64,000 nucleotides of DNA from Ixodes scapularis (GCF_016920785.2 NW_024609884.1:86172069-86236068), one strand, 5' to 3'; numbered from the stretch's first letter, positions 17,701-32,700 are shown. Numbers and translations are program-made. The notes: generated by a model not told the origin, from the sequence alone.

Positions 17701-20700
17701 GTGCTCAATTACATTTCAAGCTGACGGCTTTTGCTTCGGAGTTTATCCACAAGATGTGACTGGCGATTACTCAGCGAAGACCTACACTTTCCATTTCCCC
17801 CTGGGAAAATGGAAAGTCTATATCGCTGGCCACAGGTATCTCTATCGTGTACACATTTCACTAGGTAATGTGCTTGTTGGGCCAAAAACTGACGAGTGCG
17901 TAAAAATACAAAGTTTTATACTTCTTGCGCGACCCGAGCACGCCAGTCTCAAAGGTACCTAATCTTAGCCAGTGGTAGTTCGCAGAATGGCTGAGAGCTA
18001 CAAGACAACGGGTCTTGAAAGGGGCAAAGCGCACCAGTGAGTCGTCCGAAGGAACAACCGAGGAGTGGTCGCAGAATACCATGGCAGGTTGGTTGTTCCC
18101 GGGAAACAAGAGGTCCTTTTCCCATATGACAATGTACTCGTCTCCATCCAAATCCGAGCCTGCACAAAGATCGACGTTTAATATGAGCAAGGGACTTAAT
18201 TATGTCCCCTTCACTTGTGCAAAGTAAACACAGATCGTAGAATAAGTTTATATCGGGTTTCGCTCAGCTGCAGTCCTACGTCCCCCATCAACCCTGTCGG
18301 ATCTACGATGGTTACGATGGGAGAATGACAGACTGCTTCAGTCGCAGATGGCTTGAAAGGACCATGAAATGATTTCTCAACTTCCTCCCGAGCCCTCCTC
18401 CCGAGCCCTCCTCCCGAGCCCTCCTCCCGAGCCCTCCTCCCGAGCCCTCCTCCCGAGCCCTCCTCCCGAGCCCTCCTCCCGAGCCCTCCTCCCGAGCCCT
18501 CCTCCCGAGCCCTCCTCCCGAGCCCTCCTCCCGAGCCCTCCTCCCGAGCCCTCCTCCCGAGCCCTCCTCCCGAGCCCTCCTCCCGAGCTCTCCTCCCGAG
18601 CTCTCCTCCCGAGCTCTCCTCCCGAGCTCTCCTCCCGAGCTTTCCTCCTCAACTAGAATCACCTGGTCGTGACGTGATCGGGCACCGGATGCGATAACTC
18701 CAAGCTTCCACCGTGCTCTATAAGAACACCATGGAACTTGTCATTCGCAAGTTATAAGTTCCGTCACGGCCCTGAGCGCATACGCCCGAGTGACTGAGTG
18801 CTCCTACTCATTGCGTGAGCTGGGTTCGGCTACGTGCTTGGGCACCGCGATGCACCACAGTGCAAAGGCGGAGAGCTTTCGAAGGAAATTAGGCAAGAAA
18901 TAGTCCGTTACATTTTCAAATTTTTCCACCAAACAATTTGCCTTTTGACTTTCTATCCTCGTCCACTTGTTTTATTTAAGCTCAATAAACGATATGCGAT
19001 TAATAAAAAAAAGTAAAATTATTTATTCCTCCCAAAAATGCATTTTATGGTTTCTTTAAGAAGATGGATCAAACGCGTTTGTACCCAGACAACACCAAAC
19101 ATCCCTGGGATATCTAAAAATTGCGCGAACGTCCCACGCCCCGAAGCAGACGTCAGACAGACATTTCATAGACGTTTCAGGAAAGACTATCAAAAACGTC
19201 CCAGAGTGGCTGTGATAGGGACATGGAATATACGTGCACAAATCCACAATCGCGCATTAAAAAAGTTTATTTTGGGGGGTTTTGAAGGATTTACAAGTGC
19301 ATCAGTTCACGCGCTCTCACTGCATATGCATTCGATATTCATATTCGTTGTGACAGCCGCTTAATTATTCAGTGTGGCGGACAAGTTACGCGGCCTTGGT
19401 CGCGCCGTCGTAGTACAATGTAGCCGCAGTGTGGTGGTGTACTCTGCTAGTGTAGGCCTGACTGGCGTTTGCCGCAGAGTCCCGAGGCTGACCATTCCAC
19501 AGCCATCGTCATCGCTAGCGTCATCGGGATTGGTCAACGTTTGGACGTGAGATTGCGGTGGTTTGACATCATTAGAAACTTTTAAAAGGACCGATTTTAT
19601 TTTTATAATTTCGTTCTTATGCATTTTAGTACGATAATGTTATAATTCAAGCATAGCTTCCAATCGCCACCACTGTGCCACCATCATCATCATGAAGTAA
19701 ACGATATGGAAAAAACGATATGGTAAAAGCTGAAGGTGGACTGCAAACTGAACTGAAAGAACCACGGACTAATTTCTGCGATCTGGTGCTTCCACATTTT
19801 GCAAGAAATTGACGGTGCTTCTCAGTGTATTTATTTGCTTCTCTTAAACTTTGACTTATTTCTGAAAACGGTATGTCTTCGATGGCGTTATCTTGTTTTC
19901 ATTCACGTTTGTAGAGTAACGCGTGCTGGCCAAAACTGACAAAGCAGCCATGGCTAGAGGAAAGCACGATTCTCTTTTACTTGGAGACTTCACGGTCACA
20001 TTGTCCTACCTCATTTTAGGTTGAGTAATGGAAGTGTTTCGGCACTTACTGCTTCGGCACTTCCATCACTCGAAGAGGTTGTCAACTTCAATGAAGAAAG
20101 CCAGGCGAGGTTGATAGGCGAAAAGATGGCATTTTGTACCGAGATTGACAGTTTATCAGCACGCCTGTCGTCTGAGTTGCAGCACTGAATTTTTTAGTAA
20201 CTTATTTGGCTTTTTTCTAGACACGTATGAAGCTACCCTGTAGCGTGCTCATGTGCAGTAGTCATGCATGGGGCCGCAACACTAACAAGTTTTGATTTCC
20301 AGAGACTAAATTGTTCACGTCCTCTGAAGAAAATCTACGCTGAAAATGCACTCTAAAAGTTCAGATGCCTGAAAGTTCAGATACATGCAACAGTCCTGGA
20401 GAAGCATTTGAACTTACAGCAAGCTGGTATGTTTTACATTTTTAACTGGGCTCGCCTTGCATTTTTATTACCTTAATTGTGACATACAGCTCGGAATTTT
20501 TTGGGCCTTCTTTTCACCGTGATAGTGCATATAGTTTTTTTTTTAATCTACTACAGTTTCGTTGTGTGCCACATTGCAGATGGCTGAAAGCCTGTGTTTG
20601 GTTGATTGTTACTACTAACCTTAATGGCTTTGCTTGCAGGATCTCCCAAATGTAATTTATGACATGCTTTAGAACTGTTTTCATACACATGGCTGCAGTA

Positions 20701-23700
20701 GCAATCGGTAAATTTGGCTCTTTGCGAGTGCAATAGTTTACCATGCACACTGCTGCAAGTTTCAGGTTGACATTGAGATCAAAGTTCGAACTCAGATGTT
20801 TCTGATGATTGCCCTGTACTTACTGCAAGATCACAGACGTTCTCAGCGTGGTGGAGAGTTTTAAATTCCTTGAAATGATTTGCCTACTTTGCTGTGCTGC
20901 AGCATTGTCAGCAATTTTAGAAAAAAATTGCCGCAGTTACTTGATAATATTGCTTCTATTCCCAACGCAGATTTGCCAGAATCTGCTTTGCCAGAGGGTT
21001 GTTTGCCTCGACCTTTGCGTTATATTGAAGCGTAAACTTTCACCACAATGACGGCCATCATAGAATGGGGAGAAAACTAGCTACTGCTGTAACAGCGACA
21101 ATCTTCTTTGTTTTGTTTTGCAACGTCGCATCGTACAGCACAGCCTCCCCGTATGTTGCCACAGTGCCTCGGTGAGTTTGTGGTGCAGATAAGGGGCCGT
21201 GAAGCGATATTGGGTTGGAATGTTCGTGACGTTTCAGAGGCTATTGGTCTAGTCTGGCCCAAGTATACTCGTACACACCGTCCCCGATTCAGAAGCTTCT
21301 TTGATGCGGTTAAATTGAGAGGATGAAAGAGGGACTATTTCTTTCAGTCTTGCCTTCGCAAAGCTTCATGACGCAATTGTGGGATCGAACTCACCGGCCT
21401 GACGAAAATCGAGCGCGGCTTATAGATTGGACACGAAAAGCTCGTGAGCACTCGACTCCGGCTCGTAACAATGAATGCCTCGGCTGAAACTTGGCTAGTG
21501 GCTCGTCTTCAGCCACTGCGGTGATGAGAATAGCCAAACTAACAATGCCTGGAGCTCAGCACGCGTTTTCTACTTTGCCAACCGCCAGCGCGTGGCTATG
21601 ATTAACGTTGGCAGCATAGGATAGGCACCAGGCCGCGTGACCGCTTATTTTGGCTCCGAGGCGAGGGCGTGAACGATGCTCATATTTCTCAAATCTTTCG
21701 GGCGATTGCCACTGATGAAAAAAAAAAAAACTGAGGCAAGGTTATTCGGTTATTGACGTTAGAGAGTGATACTAAGCAGTATTTAGCGAAAGTGCAAAAA
21801 TCGTTTCATGGCCGCTCTAAGCCGGGGTCACACTGCTTATACATTATACAAAAGGCAGTCTGCAGATATCAGTCACCGCAATATCCGTGCTTCGAATGTC
21901 GTGTGCCAAGTTTCCTGCTTGAACTCACTGCCATGCGGCATTCGAAGCAGGGATCTCGCAGTGGCTCGTATTCGAATCTGTTCGCAGGCTTTTTTGCATG
22001 ATGTATAAGCACTGTGTGACCCCGGCTGTGCCCCGGCTTTATGGGTGGTAACAAAAAAAATTGCATTTTCCACTTCAGGTGCGTCTGCCAGCGATACTCA
22101 TAATAAAACTTATTTCAAACATACCATTCCGTGCCTGTATGTTCTCACTATAAAAGCCGTAATTCAAAATGGAACCTCTTGAACTCGGGCCGCCGCTGCT
22201 TTAAGTCGCGACCTCTAACGAAGAAAAAAAGACGGGACGTTTCGCGGCCGGTGGCATCTTCCTCAGCTCTCTTGGGAAGAAGAAAGCCGAAGAAGAGGTC
22301 ACCGGCCTCCGAAAGGTCCCGTCTTTTACCTTCGTAAGATGACGAGACTTCAAGCAGCGCCGGACTTTAAGTTGCGTCCCGCTAAACATAGCTGGCCGCA
22401 ACTTGCACGATACAAACACTGGATATGCCGCGAAAGCTCACTAATAACGGCTATCGCAGTCAAATGATGTCTTGCCTACTTCTAACTTGGTGAGAGAGAC
22501 GCCAGAGAGTGACAAGGTGCCGCTCACCAGCCATCTCGTTGGGATGAGGCCTGGGACCCTTGGCAGGGAACACGATGCAGTCCTTGACGTGATGCAGACC
22601 AGGGATGTCCACAGCGGCGAACTTTCGCACGTCGCCCGGATGTAGGCAGGGGCACTTTGTTACCAAAACAGCACCTGGGTGTGGCCAGAAGCAGGTTACC
22701 TTCAAACGCCGAATGATCGCCGACCCGCCAAAAAGAAATTGATGAAAAAAAAGAAGTGGGCTATTTGTAGGGGGCTGGCGTTTTTCGAGATCTTGCGGTG
22801 GTCTTGAAATATATCCATCATTTTCACTGCACGTCACCATGATAGGAACAGCGAAGAGAGGGGAACAATTTTTGGTGAGATGAACTGTCAATACAAGTTT
22901 TCTCCAGCTGTATGTAAGCACATGAAAACACGTTGACGGACCCCTAGAAGGATTTAACAAACCGCGCTCCGTTTACTCTTTCCAATGGCTGTCGTTTAGG
23001 GCAATTTTTATTTTTGCGTGAAACTGGTTTTCTCGATCGGCATTCTTTGTTGCAGTGGTGCAACAAATTGAAATAAAAATACAGAAAATAAGCCTAGAGC
23101 CTTTAAACTCACCGACAAGAATTTTTGTAGTAGGAACTTTTGGGTCATCCTCACAACTCCCATCGTCCAGTTGATGTTCCGTGAACTGAACGAAGACTTC
23201 TCCGTACTCAAGGCTCTGGGTTTCGTCGAGCACTCCGAGCATGTTACGTCCGGTGTTCGGTGGTACAGCGATGCGACTCTTCGACCGCAGTCCATCTGAT
23301 AAAAAACAAAGAATAGATCAGTCTTCTTTCCTGCCACGTTAAAAACAGTGTTACTAGTCCGGCTGAGACTGAGGCTATAAAGGTTCTACAGAAGGCGCTG
23401 AAGTTTCAAGTGCACCGAGGAGAAATTACAGCTCTTCATTAAATTAAAGCAGGACAGGCGTCTCTTAAAGGGATGGTGAACCGTAATTTGGATTTCAAAA
23501 AAACAATGCTGGAGATGTAGGCAGGACGCTACAATCCTTACAACACTGCTAGTAAGGCGATATCTCAAATGGACGGTTGTATTTTTGGAAAAAGTCGAGA
23601 TTGAACCAGGCCGACGAGGCGCGTGACGTCAAGATACCTAGTTTCCTCCTCTCTTCGCTTCGCTCTCTCAAGGCCGCAAGGCGGGGAAGACGCGAGGCCG

Positions 23701-26700
23701 TTCCCTCTCCTTCTCGGAGAAACATGACGTCAACATTCCTGCCAAATGCGCCTCTTTTTTTTTTTTTTTTTTTTTTAAATACGGTTATCCGTTCGAGATA
23801 TCGCTGTATGAGTGATGTTTTGCTGTTTGTAGCATCCCGTTGCCCGCTTTTGCCGCGTGTTTTGGGGAATCCAGATTTCGGTTCAGCATCCCTTTAAGCG
23901 AGATGAAATCTATTCGTACTAAGCTGTCTCAGAACGACAAAACGTTTGACGATATTATGAAAAGGCTTACTAAAATTGAAGAGTGCTCTTCTGCAGTTGC
24001 TATCGAAGCTCAGGTCAAAAGCGTCCAGGCTATTACCGAGGAAAGCGCTGCGCAAATGTTTCAACGCTCAGTCCGATTCGATGACACCGAAGACAGTTCG
24101 CCGGTGCAACCTTGTTTTTTAGACACAAATAATGAAGCGAGACCTGGGCCCAGTCCAAGGAGCTGATAGTTGGGCATTGCAGCACGAGTTTTGGTGTCAC
24201 ACTCCAAATGCGAGATATCGAGCGAGCACACACAGACCCTGAACTTTCCAAGCAATCAAAAACAAACCCATCATTGTAAAGTTTTAACATAAGGATAGAG
24301 AGCGAGTCTTTCAAATGCGAAAATACTTAAGGGTACGAACTATAGCATTTCTTAAAGAGAAGCTACGGAGCTTCTTGAAAAAAAACAAAATGAGAAGTGA
24401 CTTCTAGTGTATTTTTACCCCGTGAACCCGAATACCCGACCATTTTCTGCGCAAGTATTGTTAAACGCGAGAAAAACGCAAAAGACTGTCGCTGTACGTG
24501 ACGTCATCGACGGATCTTTTGGCTGGCCAAGGCTAGGGAGGCGGGGCTTCAGCCCTATTTTGAAATTGCTCGTATGACTCTCCGGCGCGTCGCATTGAAA
24601 TATAATTTTGATATCTGTCATTCTAAAGGCCAAATGAACGCAATTCAAGCGTTTTTTCCCAAATGTAGAAGTGCCCCATACACGCTTTGCCCGCTAACAC
24701 GTGCTTGAATTTGGAAGGGCCCAACGTAAACCCTGCAAGCTTCGTCGCGATGAACTAATAATTGAACGCAACGTACGACCGCTCCAAGCAAAATGTTGTC
24801 CCGCGCTCATCTTAGATATATCTACCAACGTTTTTGCTCAAGGCACAACTTCTTGTCATTTCTATACACCAATATTAGAAGTATCTTTCTTAAACGGGAT
24901 TCACGCCGTAATCTGATTGATATCACCGAATGCAACTTCGTTGTCCTAACCGAAACATGACTGAACCCATTTATTTGCGATTCCGAGATACTATCTTATT
25001 TTCCTGGTTTCGATAGCTTTAGGCGTAAATGTGTGAACCAACGTGGCGGTGGTGTTTTTATTGCAGCTCACCACAACCTGCAATGTTTTCCCATTAATGT
25101 TCCGTCTCCTATATAAATTTAATTCATCTACTGTAATGTTTCCTACCCACCAGTTATCATTTTTGCTATCGTCCCGCAGATTCCGACGCTTCCTCCAGCA
25201 TCCCCATGGTTCAATACAGTGTTAAAACGTCTCAACAAAAAGAAGCGACAATTCCGTTCAGCAAAACGTTCGAACGCAGACGCACGGGATATTATGCCAC
25301 AGAAAAACTATTCGAGTCTTGTTTCTGCAGCTAAACGCTCGTGTTTTTTCTTTTTCTTTTTTTTTTTTTTTTCTCTTTTACTTCACCCGATATGCTGCGC
25401 AACAATCCTAAACAATTTTGGGAAGTCATTTAACCCCAAACCTTCCAAACCCATATCATTACGCGATCAACTCAATTCTTCCATTCCTAGTCATAAAGTT
25501 GCACAAACAATGAACTATGTTCTCTTCTTCAATCACTAGTGAATCGGACAGTGATATTCTTGACTTCCCTTTCTTTGATCATCCAGTTATGCCAAGTATT
25601 ACTTTCGATCCTAATGGCATCTCCAAAGCAATTGAATCGCTAAAGTTAACATCTACCGGCGTCGACGGCATCAACTCAAAGGTATTAAAAAAAACAATAT
25701 AATACAAGTATCATTCTGTCTAACATTTTTCAGGAATCCCTATCATCTGGAGTGGTGCCACAGGACTGGAGGGTGGACATGATCATTCCAGTGCCGACGA
25801 AAGGTCCCTCGTCTTCGTGTAACAAACAGCTATCGAACCAATCTATCACCTGCGTTTCATCCAAATTAATAGAGCATGTAATTTACTCCCAAATCATAAG
25901 CTTCTTAGTAACTGTTCACTTTTTTCACCCAAATCAGCACGGTTTTCTGAAAGGCTTTCTTGGATACCCAATTAGCACTGTTCATTAACGATCCGAGTTC
26001 AAGTGCTGCCCAGTAGATGCTCTTTTTAAGACTTCGAAAAAGCTTTTGATAAAATTTCTCAGAACCAACCCTTCTTGAGGCTTTCGCGACACACAGCGTC
26101 AAACCTTGACAGCCTTGTATACAACTGGAATTACTGGATATGCAGCTCCTTAACCAACAAGCATCACTTTGTTTACGCTAACGATCACTCTTCTCACCCA
26201 TGCCCAGTTGTTTCAGGTGTGCCTCAGGACACTGTCCTCGGCCCCATCTGCTTTTTTTTTAAATTTATATAAATGACCTGTCGACAAAAATATCCTTTAA
26301 CATTCGCTTGTTCGCCGACGATTGAGTCATTTACCGTCCCATCATAACGTTACTGGTACTCATACCCTCCAGCGTGACCTTCACCAAGTCGACGAATGGT
26401 GCAACAAATGGTTATTTTAACTTAATGTTACAAAAACATCGTAATCTCTTTCCACAGGAGAAAATTCTACCCGACCCCGAACTACACCATCTGTGGTTCG
26501 GTAGTCTCTACATCTTCTTGCAAATATCTAGGCATAAACTTAACACATAACCTTGCCTGGTCTTCTCACATAACGAACGTGACAATTGAAGCTAACCGAG
26601 TGCTTGGTTACTTGCGGCGAGACTTGCGACTAGCCCCTCCATCTGTAAAATTACTAGCTTACCCGACACTCGTCCGACCAAAATTAGAGCATGCAAGCGC

Positions 26701-29700
26701 TGTCTGGGACCCTTGTCAATCTAACCTTAGTCACTCGAGTCCGTACAAAATCGCGCAGCTAAATTTACCTTTCACGATTACTCTTAGCACAACAGTGTCA
26801 CCGAACTCAAATCTCATGCTGGTCTCCCAAGCCTCGAGTCACGACGCAAAGCTGCCAAGCTGTGTTCCTGTCATAAATTATATTTCACATCAGTCGACAA
26901 TTCTGTTATCATGCCAGCTCACCGAGTTTCAGACCGCATTAGTCAAGATAAAACAGTTTATCCTCCATGTGCTCGAACATCTGCCCACCTCTGGTCGTTT
27001 TTTTTTTTTTTGTTCAGACAGCAAGGGATTTGAATAATCTGCCCGCCGACGCCGTGCACCACTCCATCCTCACTAATTTCAAGACCGCCGTTGAGTACGT
27101 AATCCACTGAAGAGCTATCCTCATGCAATACCCCATGTAAAAAATGGAGCATTTGAGGTATAAATAAATAAAATAAATATACGCCTCGCAGATCACAAAA
27201 GGCAAGTAAATTTTGTCCTTCAATGTTTAGCCAGCATGAGGTTAGTGTCCCAGAGATGCCAGTGCAGCCAGTGTAGCCTGGGGCTCTTAAAGGGATACTT
27301 CAACGAAATTTGAAATATTCCCGTCGTGTTCAAAAATAGGTTGAATATGATCCACAATACCCGTAAATGACAATTGCACGTTTGTATTTTGATCCTGGTG
27401 GCTGTATTTTTCGTTATAAACGGCTCACTCTGGCAAGCGCTCGGAGAAGGCCCAGCTTAGAGCACGTGACATCCAACGCAATCGTGACGAAGGTCGTCTC
27501 AAGACGAGCAAAGCTACAGCGAGGCTGACGTCGAGAGGATGGCCTTGTCGTTCCAGCCACCGAAGCGGCTGCTTTTGTACGAATTTTGAGTGACGGGTTA
27601 ATCTTCTATAATCTTCTATGGGGACAATAGCGACTTCTGCGACACACAGAAGGAATTCTCAGGAAGAAGGGAGTTCCTCCTTCCCCCCTTCTCTCGTCGT
27701 GGCCGGAGACGAGACAACCTCCGTCACTAGCTGTCAAGGTTCCTAGACGAGCATTACAAACGAGGCGTTAGCGACATCCACCAGGTGCTCTTTGCTAATC
27801 GTTTCATTCGTTTTAAAATTCACTTTGGAGACTTTTTTAACAAGATATTGGTATGTTCCATGTGATACTGCTCTTTTGAACACATATAGACCAAAAAATG
27901 AGCGCCGAAATTTCGTTGTAGTACCCCTTTAAAGTGGATCACGCAGAGGGATACACGACCGCACGCCGGTACGATGGGGTTTTACCAGGTGTCCCAAATA
28001 GAGGTCAGGCTCTTTAAATCGACCGCAAAATTCGGTTTTTTAACATATCGCGCAACGATTTTGTGCGGCGTTGCCCACATACTGTGCAATTGTTTTTTTG
28101 TAAAATTTAAAAAAGCGAATTTACCTGAGGGAAAAGTAAAGAAAGAGAAAGGCTTGGCTCCTGTGGAAGTGCAGCGAAGCCACCAGTCTTCAAACAATAC
28201 GGCGCCGTTTTGCACGGGAGACAGATGGCGCAAGCGGTCGCGACGCCAACTGCCGCCAACGAACGAGCATACGGCGCCGAGAGCCGGCGTCATTAGCAGA
28301 CGATCTTCTCGACTCGAAAGCGGCGCGCGTTCCGCAGGCGGCAAGAGTCTCAGAAACAAAAACAGGCGCGGTAACAAAGAACTGCAAAGCAGACAACACA
28401 AGTACCACGAAAAAAAAAAGAAAAGTAAAAATAACCCGATAAACCATTGTTTTAACCAATTTGTGCCCATTTAATGAGTTTTATTAGTAAGGATGCTAAA
28501 ATAATGTATTGGCAACCGATATCAAAAAAGCTCGCGCCGCTTATGAGTCGAAAAGATAGTCTGCTAAATACGCCGGCACTCGGCGCCGTATGCTCGGTCG
28601 TTGGCGGCAGTTGGCGTCGCGACCGCTTGCACTATCTTTTTTCTCCCGTGCGAAACGGCGCCGTATTAGGTAGTTTTAGTAGACCCCTCTCCGCTAAGCC
28701 CCTCCGCTACCCGGATCGGCACGCAGGCGCGTTTTTTTGTCGTAGCGGAGGGTTAGTGGAGGGGGAAGCACGGTCTACTAAAACTCCCTATTGTTTGAAG
28801 ACCGCTTCTTCGAGTTTCCATGGGAGCTAAGCCTTTTTCTTAACTTTTTCCTCGGGTAGGTTCGCTCTTTGCAAATTTTACAAAATGCACCATCTGTGGG
28901 CAACGCTGCACAAAATCGTAGCGCGATAGGTTAACAAATCGAATTTTGCGGTCGATTTAAAGAGCCTGGCCACCCCTTCATACACCTGTAGATCAAAACA
29001 GATGTGGGCATAACCCAGTGTTTTTGGGTGCTGCGCGAGGAACGGCATGTGTGCCGTGCTATTCTTCTGGTGACTGAAAAAATGAGTTGAAGAAGCGCCA
29101 AAGCGATAATACGAGGCCTGCACTATACATTCGAACTGGTAGTGCGAAATGGCTCGGGGATTGAATAAAAAAAGCCGCGCAAGCGTTAATTTCCAAGTCT
29201 GTTATAAATAGCATGACACACAATCGGCGAATCGAGTAGTGTAAAGTCACGTGTAGCTTCAAGCAGTACCAAGACATATTCCTTGCCCTTTGACTGGCTC
29301 GTTTGCCCTTTGGCTCGTAATCGCGACCGAACAAGCAGAGAGGTGCACGAGGCGTATGCAATTAGGGATAAGGGCGTTGAGTGTGTAAGTGAAGCGTGAC
29401 TCGCCCTGTCAAAGAGTGAATTTGAATATTTGAAAGAAGCGTTGCGAGGGACACGCTGATTACTGACAGGGTTCTGGGGCCTATAAGTGCATGTACTTTT
29501 CGAAATAAACCACAGTTTCGAGTGCGCCTTGTGTCGTTCCACTTCTTTGTCCTTGTCTTTTTCGGCGCTTTTAATTATTTAAAGAAACATGAACCAACTG
29601 GCTCAACCTTCCACTTTGCTGTAGACAAGTGGAGCTCCTTTCTGCGGGTCCCACGGTTCCCACTTTTTCGGCGACTATGCGCAGCGCAACGTCGTCTGCT

Positions 29701-32700
29701 TCTTGACGAGGGGTTGCGATGATGTCAGAACGCTGACCTCTTATTGGCAGATTGAAAAAATAGTGGGTAGACCTCAAGGCATATAGGATTGAGGTCTACC
29801 CACTATCCTTTCAATCAAAGCCAACAGAGCTCGGCGTCGTTCTGACGTCACCGCAATACCTGTGCAAGAAGCAGACGACTTGCTCTCCGCATAGCCTAGA
29901 GTTGTATCAAGGGGTTTGTGCGGGTCGGTGTTTCGTCCTTACAGGTCGCATCTTTGTCACCATCCAAACTGAGGGATTGAGAAAACTTCACAGAAAAGTA
30001 CACGTTCTTGGCAACAAGTCAACCGCTATTGAGCCGCAAGATGGCGCTGAATTTTGGTCTTGCTCGTCCTCGCTGCTCCAGCTTTTGCTCCTTTAGGAGC
30101 AGAAGAGGGAAAGGACAAGAACCTTCTATCGCGTGTTTCAGGACAGGTGGAATGGTACCCTCAAGCCGCACTGCTCATGCAAAAGACAAGTGTGCAGACA
30201 CTGCCTGGGGTGTATATATGACAACCCCGCCACATTGGTCGTACAAATACTGTCTGCAGACGAAGCATGAATGAAGCCATCATGGTTCGCTCGAGTCGTC
30301 TCTGGTGCCATGCCTGCGGCGAACACTATGCACTTTCGAGGCTGTACGAGCATTGCCAAATCAAATTTGGGGGTTTTACGTGCCAAACCTACGACGTTCA
30401 TCTGGCACGCCCCAGCGGAGGACTGAGGATTAATTTCGACCACCTGGGGATCTTTTGACGTGCAACCGAAAGCTTGGTTACACGACGCCTTCTCCGCAAT
30501 AAGCCTCCGTCATATTGCGGGCACCTCGGTCGAGATTTGAACCCTCCACCTGGGGATCCGTATAGGCCGGCGGTGTACGAGCAGTGCGACAGCGGCTTTC
30601 ATCAAAACGCAACTACTTGCCCATGGTGTTTTTGTAGACTGCGTACAGTAGCGAGCGCACGAAGGGGTCCCTGGTCAGGCAGAAGCCGCCCCGCACCAGC
30701 TCGGCGAAGGGCAGCGAGGTGCCCCCAAAGCCGCTGAGCACTTGGAGCGCCGTGGTCTCGCACACCAGAGCGTCGGTGCACTGGAGCACCGTGCTCTGCT
30801 GCAAGCAGAGGAAGACCCGACTCGGCACGCCCAACTGCTCCAGGATGGTGATCAGGGGACGGTTCAGGCACACCAAACCTGACAGTGGACAAGGACAACG
30901 ACGTGCGGGCATTCAGCTGCGTTGGCTGCAACTCCGCTCGATTCTAAAGCGCTGGACGGATTCGATAAAGGTTCAAAGTACCGCCAAGCTAGTGCATGCT
31001 GGGACGCACTTGAGGCAAAAATGCGACGCGTAGCCGGCATCCAATGGAAGCGCCGTGGCACGATCAATCGATGGTGGTACTTCGATAAGGCAGGATATCC
31101 GGCGCTTTATTCGATTCCCGTCATGCGAACCACGTAGCGTCTAGAACACCGCCTATACTCCGATCACCCTTAGAGTGATACTGAACCGAAATTTGGATTT
31201 CGCAAAATGAGGCTGCAGAAGCGTTGAACGGGACGCTACGAACTCCAAAGCATCACTCATACATCTATATCTCAAACGGATGGCCGCACTTTCGGAAAAG
31301 AAGGGCGCGATCAAGCGAGGGCTATGACGCAGTGTTGTAGGCGTTACCGAAAAGTAACGAAATACGTTACTCGTTACTTGCAAATTAAAGGAACGCGTCA
31401 TCGACTTACGTTACCTCAAAATAAAATGAACGCGTTACCGTTACGTTACCGCAAAAAGTACCGCACGTTACTTTTGCGTTACTTCATTGTGAATTAACGT
31501 CTTACTCTTTGACGTTACTTAAAAAACAGTATGTCCATCCAGAAACTGAAAATGAGTAGTTTTTTTTTGTTTTTTTAACGGTTCCACCTAAATAGAAGAA
31601 AAAACGCAAAAAACTCAATTTTTATATAACTTGAGTCAAAAAATACAAAAAAAAATTATAATTTAGCTTTAATTCTTGTAAGTCCTGGGAAGGATAAGTA
31701 ACGAGAAACGTAACCACATTATGCGTTCGATTACACGGCGCCTTCTCCGTAATAGACCCCTTTCAAAAGTGTGACAACTCTGTGCGCGCTGTCCATGGTG
31801 AAGGAATGTTCTTTCTTCGGCCCGCTGACCCTGCGTGAAAAATGGGCAGGGCAAATGAAGTAAACGCGGCTGTTTCCCGCTGCCGGCTGGGAAAATAACC
31901 TTGCTAGCTAGCTTGCTAGGTATGAAACCTGAAAACAAAGATGGTGAGATGACAAATCATGACAATTCATGATGTGTCTGCAAGTCCCCACTAAACTTGC
32001 ATAAAAAGATGCCTTCAAGCGGAACCTAATTAGGGTGACCACCCGTCCCGCGACTCGCGGGACTGTCCCGCATTGAGGGCTCATGTCCCGCGTCCCGCGA
32101 GAAATTCCCAAATCTTCAAAATGTCCCGCATTTCACACTGTCGTAATCTTTACTCCGCAACTCATGGTTCTGCCGAACAACGGGGCACGGGGAAGCGCGC
32201 AAGGTGCTGGTAATGTCGTGAATCGCAAGGGTACTTCATTTTCTATTTAGGCATTGCGGGAAGCGACCGTCCTTCTTGCAGGAGATTTCAAGCGCAAGCG
32301 CCGTTGTTACTTTCCTTGGTGGCAAAATACTGTAAGGTTCCTACATCTCAGGGTTACTATGGAGAAAATTTCTCGCCAAAAGTTTAAATATAAATTATTG
32401 TAATTATCTTCATACCGTTGTGTCAATTCGAACCTGTTGCTGTGAAAGTTCTCTTTAGTGAAGACAGCCACGCAAGGCAAGGAGCCTGCAACTCAACATG
32501 GTTGAAAAAGAACATAATGTTAAAAATGTGTGTAGAACCATGTTGATAAAAGTAAGCGTTGACCGGAAGTCACGACGCTCGAAAAAGCACATAATGTTAA
32601 AAATGTCTGTAGGACCATGTCTATAAAAGTAAGCGTTGACCGGAAACAATAAAACGAAAAATATTTGTTGTTTCTTAATCTTCCTTATCAGAAAAAGTGG

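Larger units (their letters stand above)
18160..22527 (-). other. RdRP intron 7 (4.4 kb)
   Basis: It contains a 13-bp minisatellite near its 3' end and a MITE at 21821-22026. Between 18660 and 21800 I see no gene: the open frames are short and do not resemble proteins I know. Intron 6 (22675-23112, 438 bp) shows nothing. Intron 8 (17443-18034) and intron 9 (14730-16101) also show no recognisable feature. Confidence 0.55.
23296..30620 (-). other. RdRP intron 5 (7.3 kb)
   Basis: The largest intron, flanked by the GC donor and a TTTATCAG acceptor. It carries a degenerate LINE on the opposite strand, several MITEs (23464-23898, 27286-27934, 28006-28969, 29675-29895) and a Ruka-like SINE (30354-30600). 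No additional exon is needed, because exons 5 and 6 join in phase and together give a continuous family motif. Confidence 0.6.

Noticed and set aside
18312..18662. Arg/Glu/Gly-rich or Pro/Ser-rich proteins across the 13-bp array
   Set aside because: They are translations of the minisatellite, mirrored on both strands.
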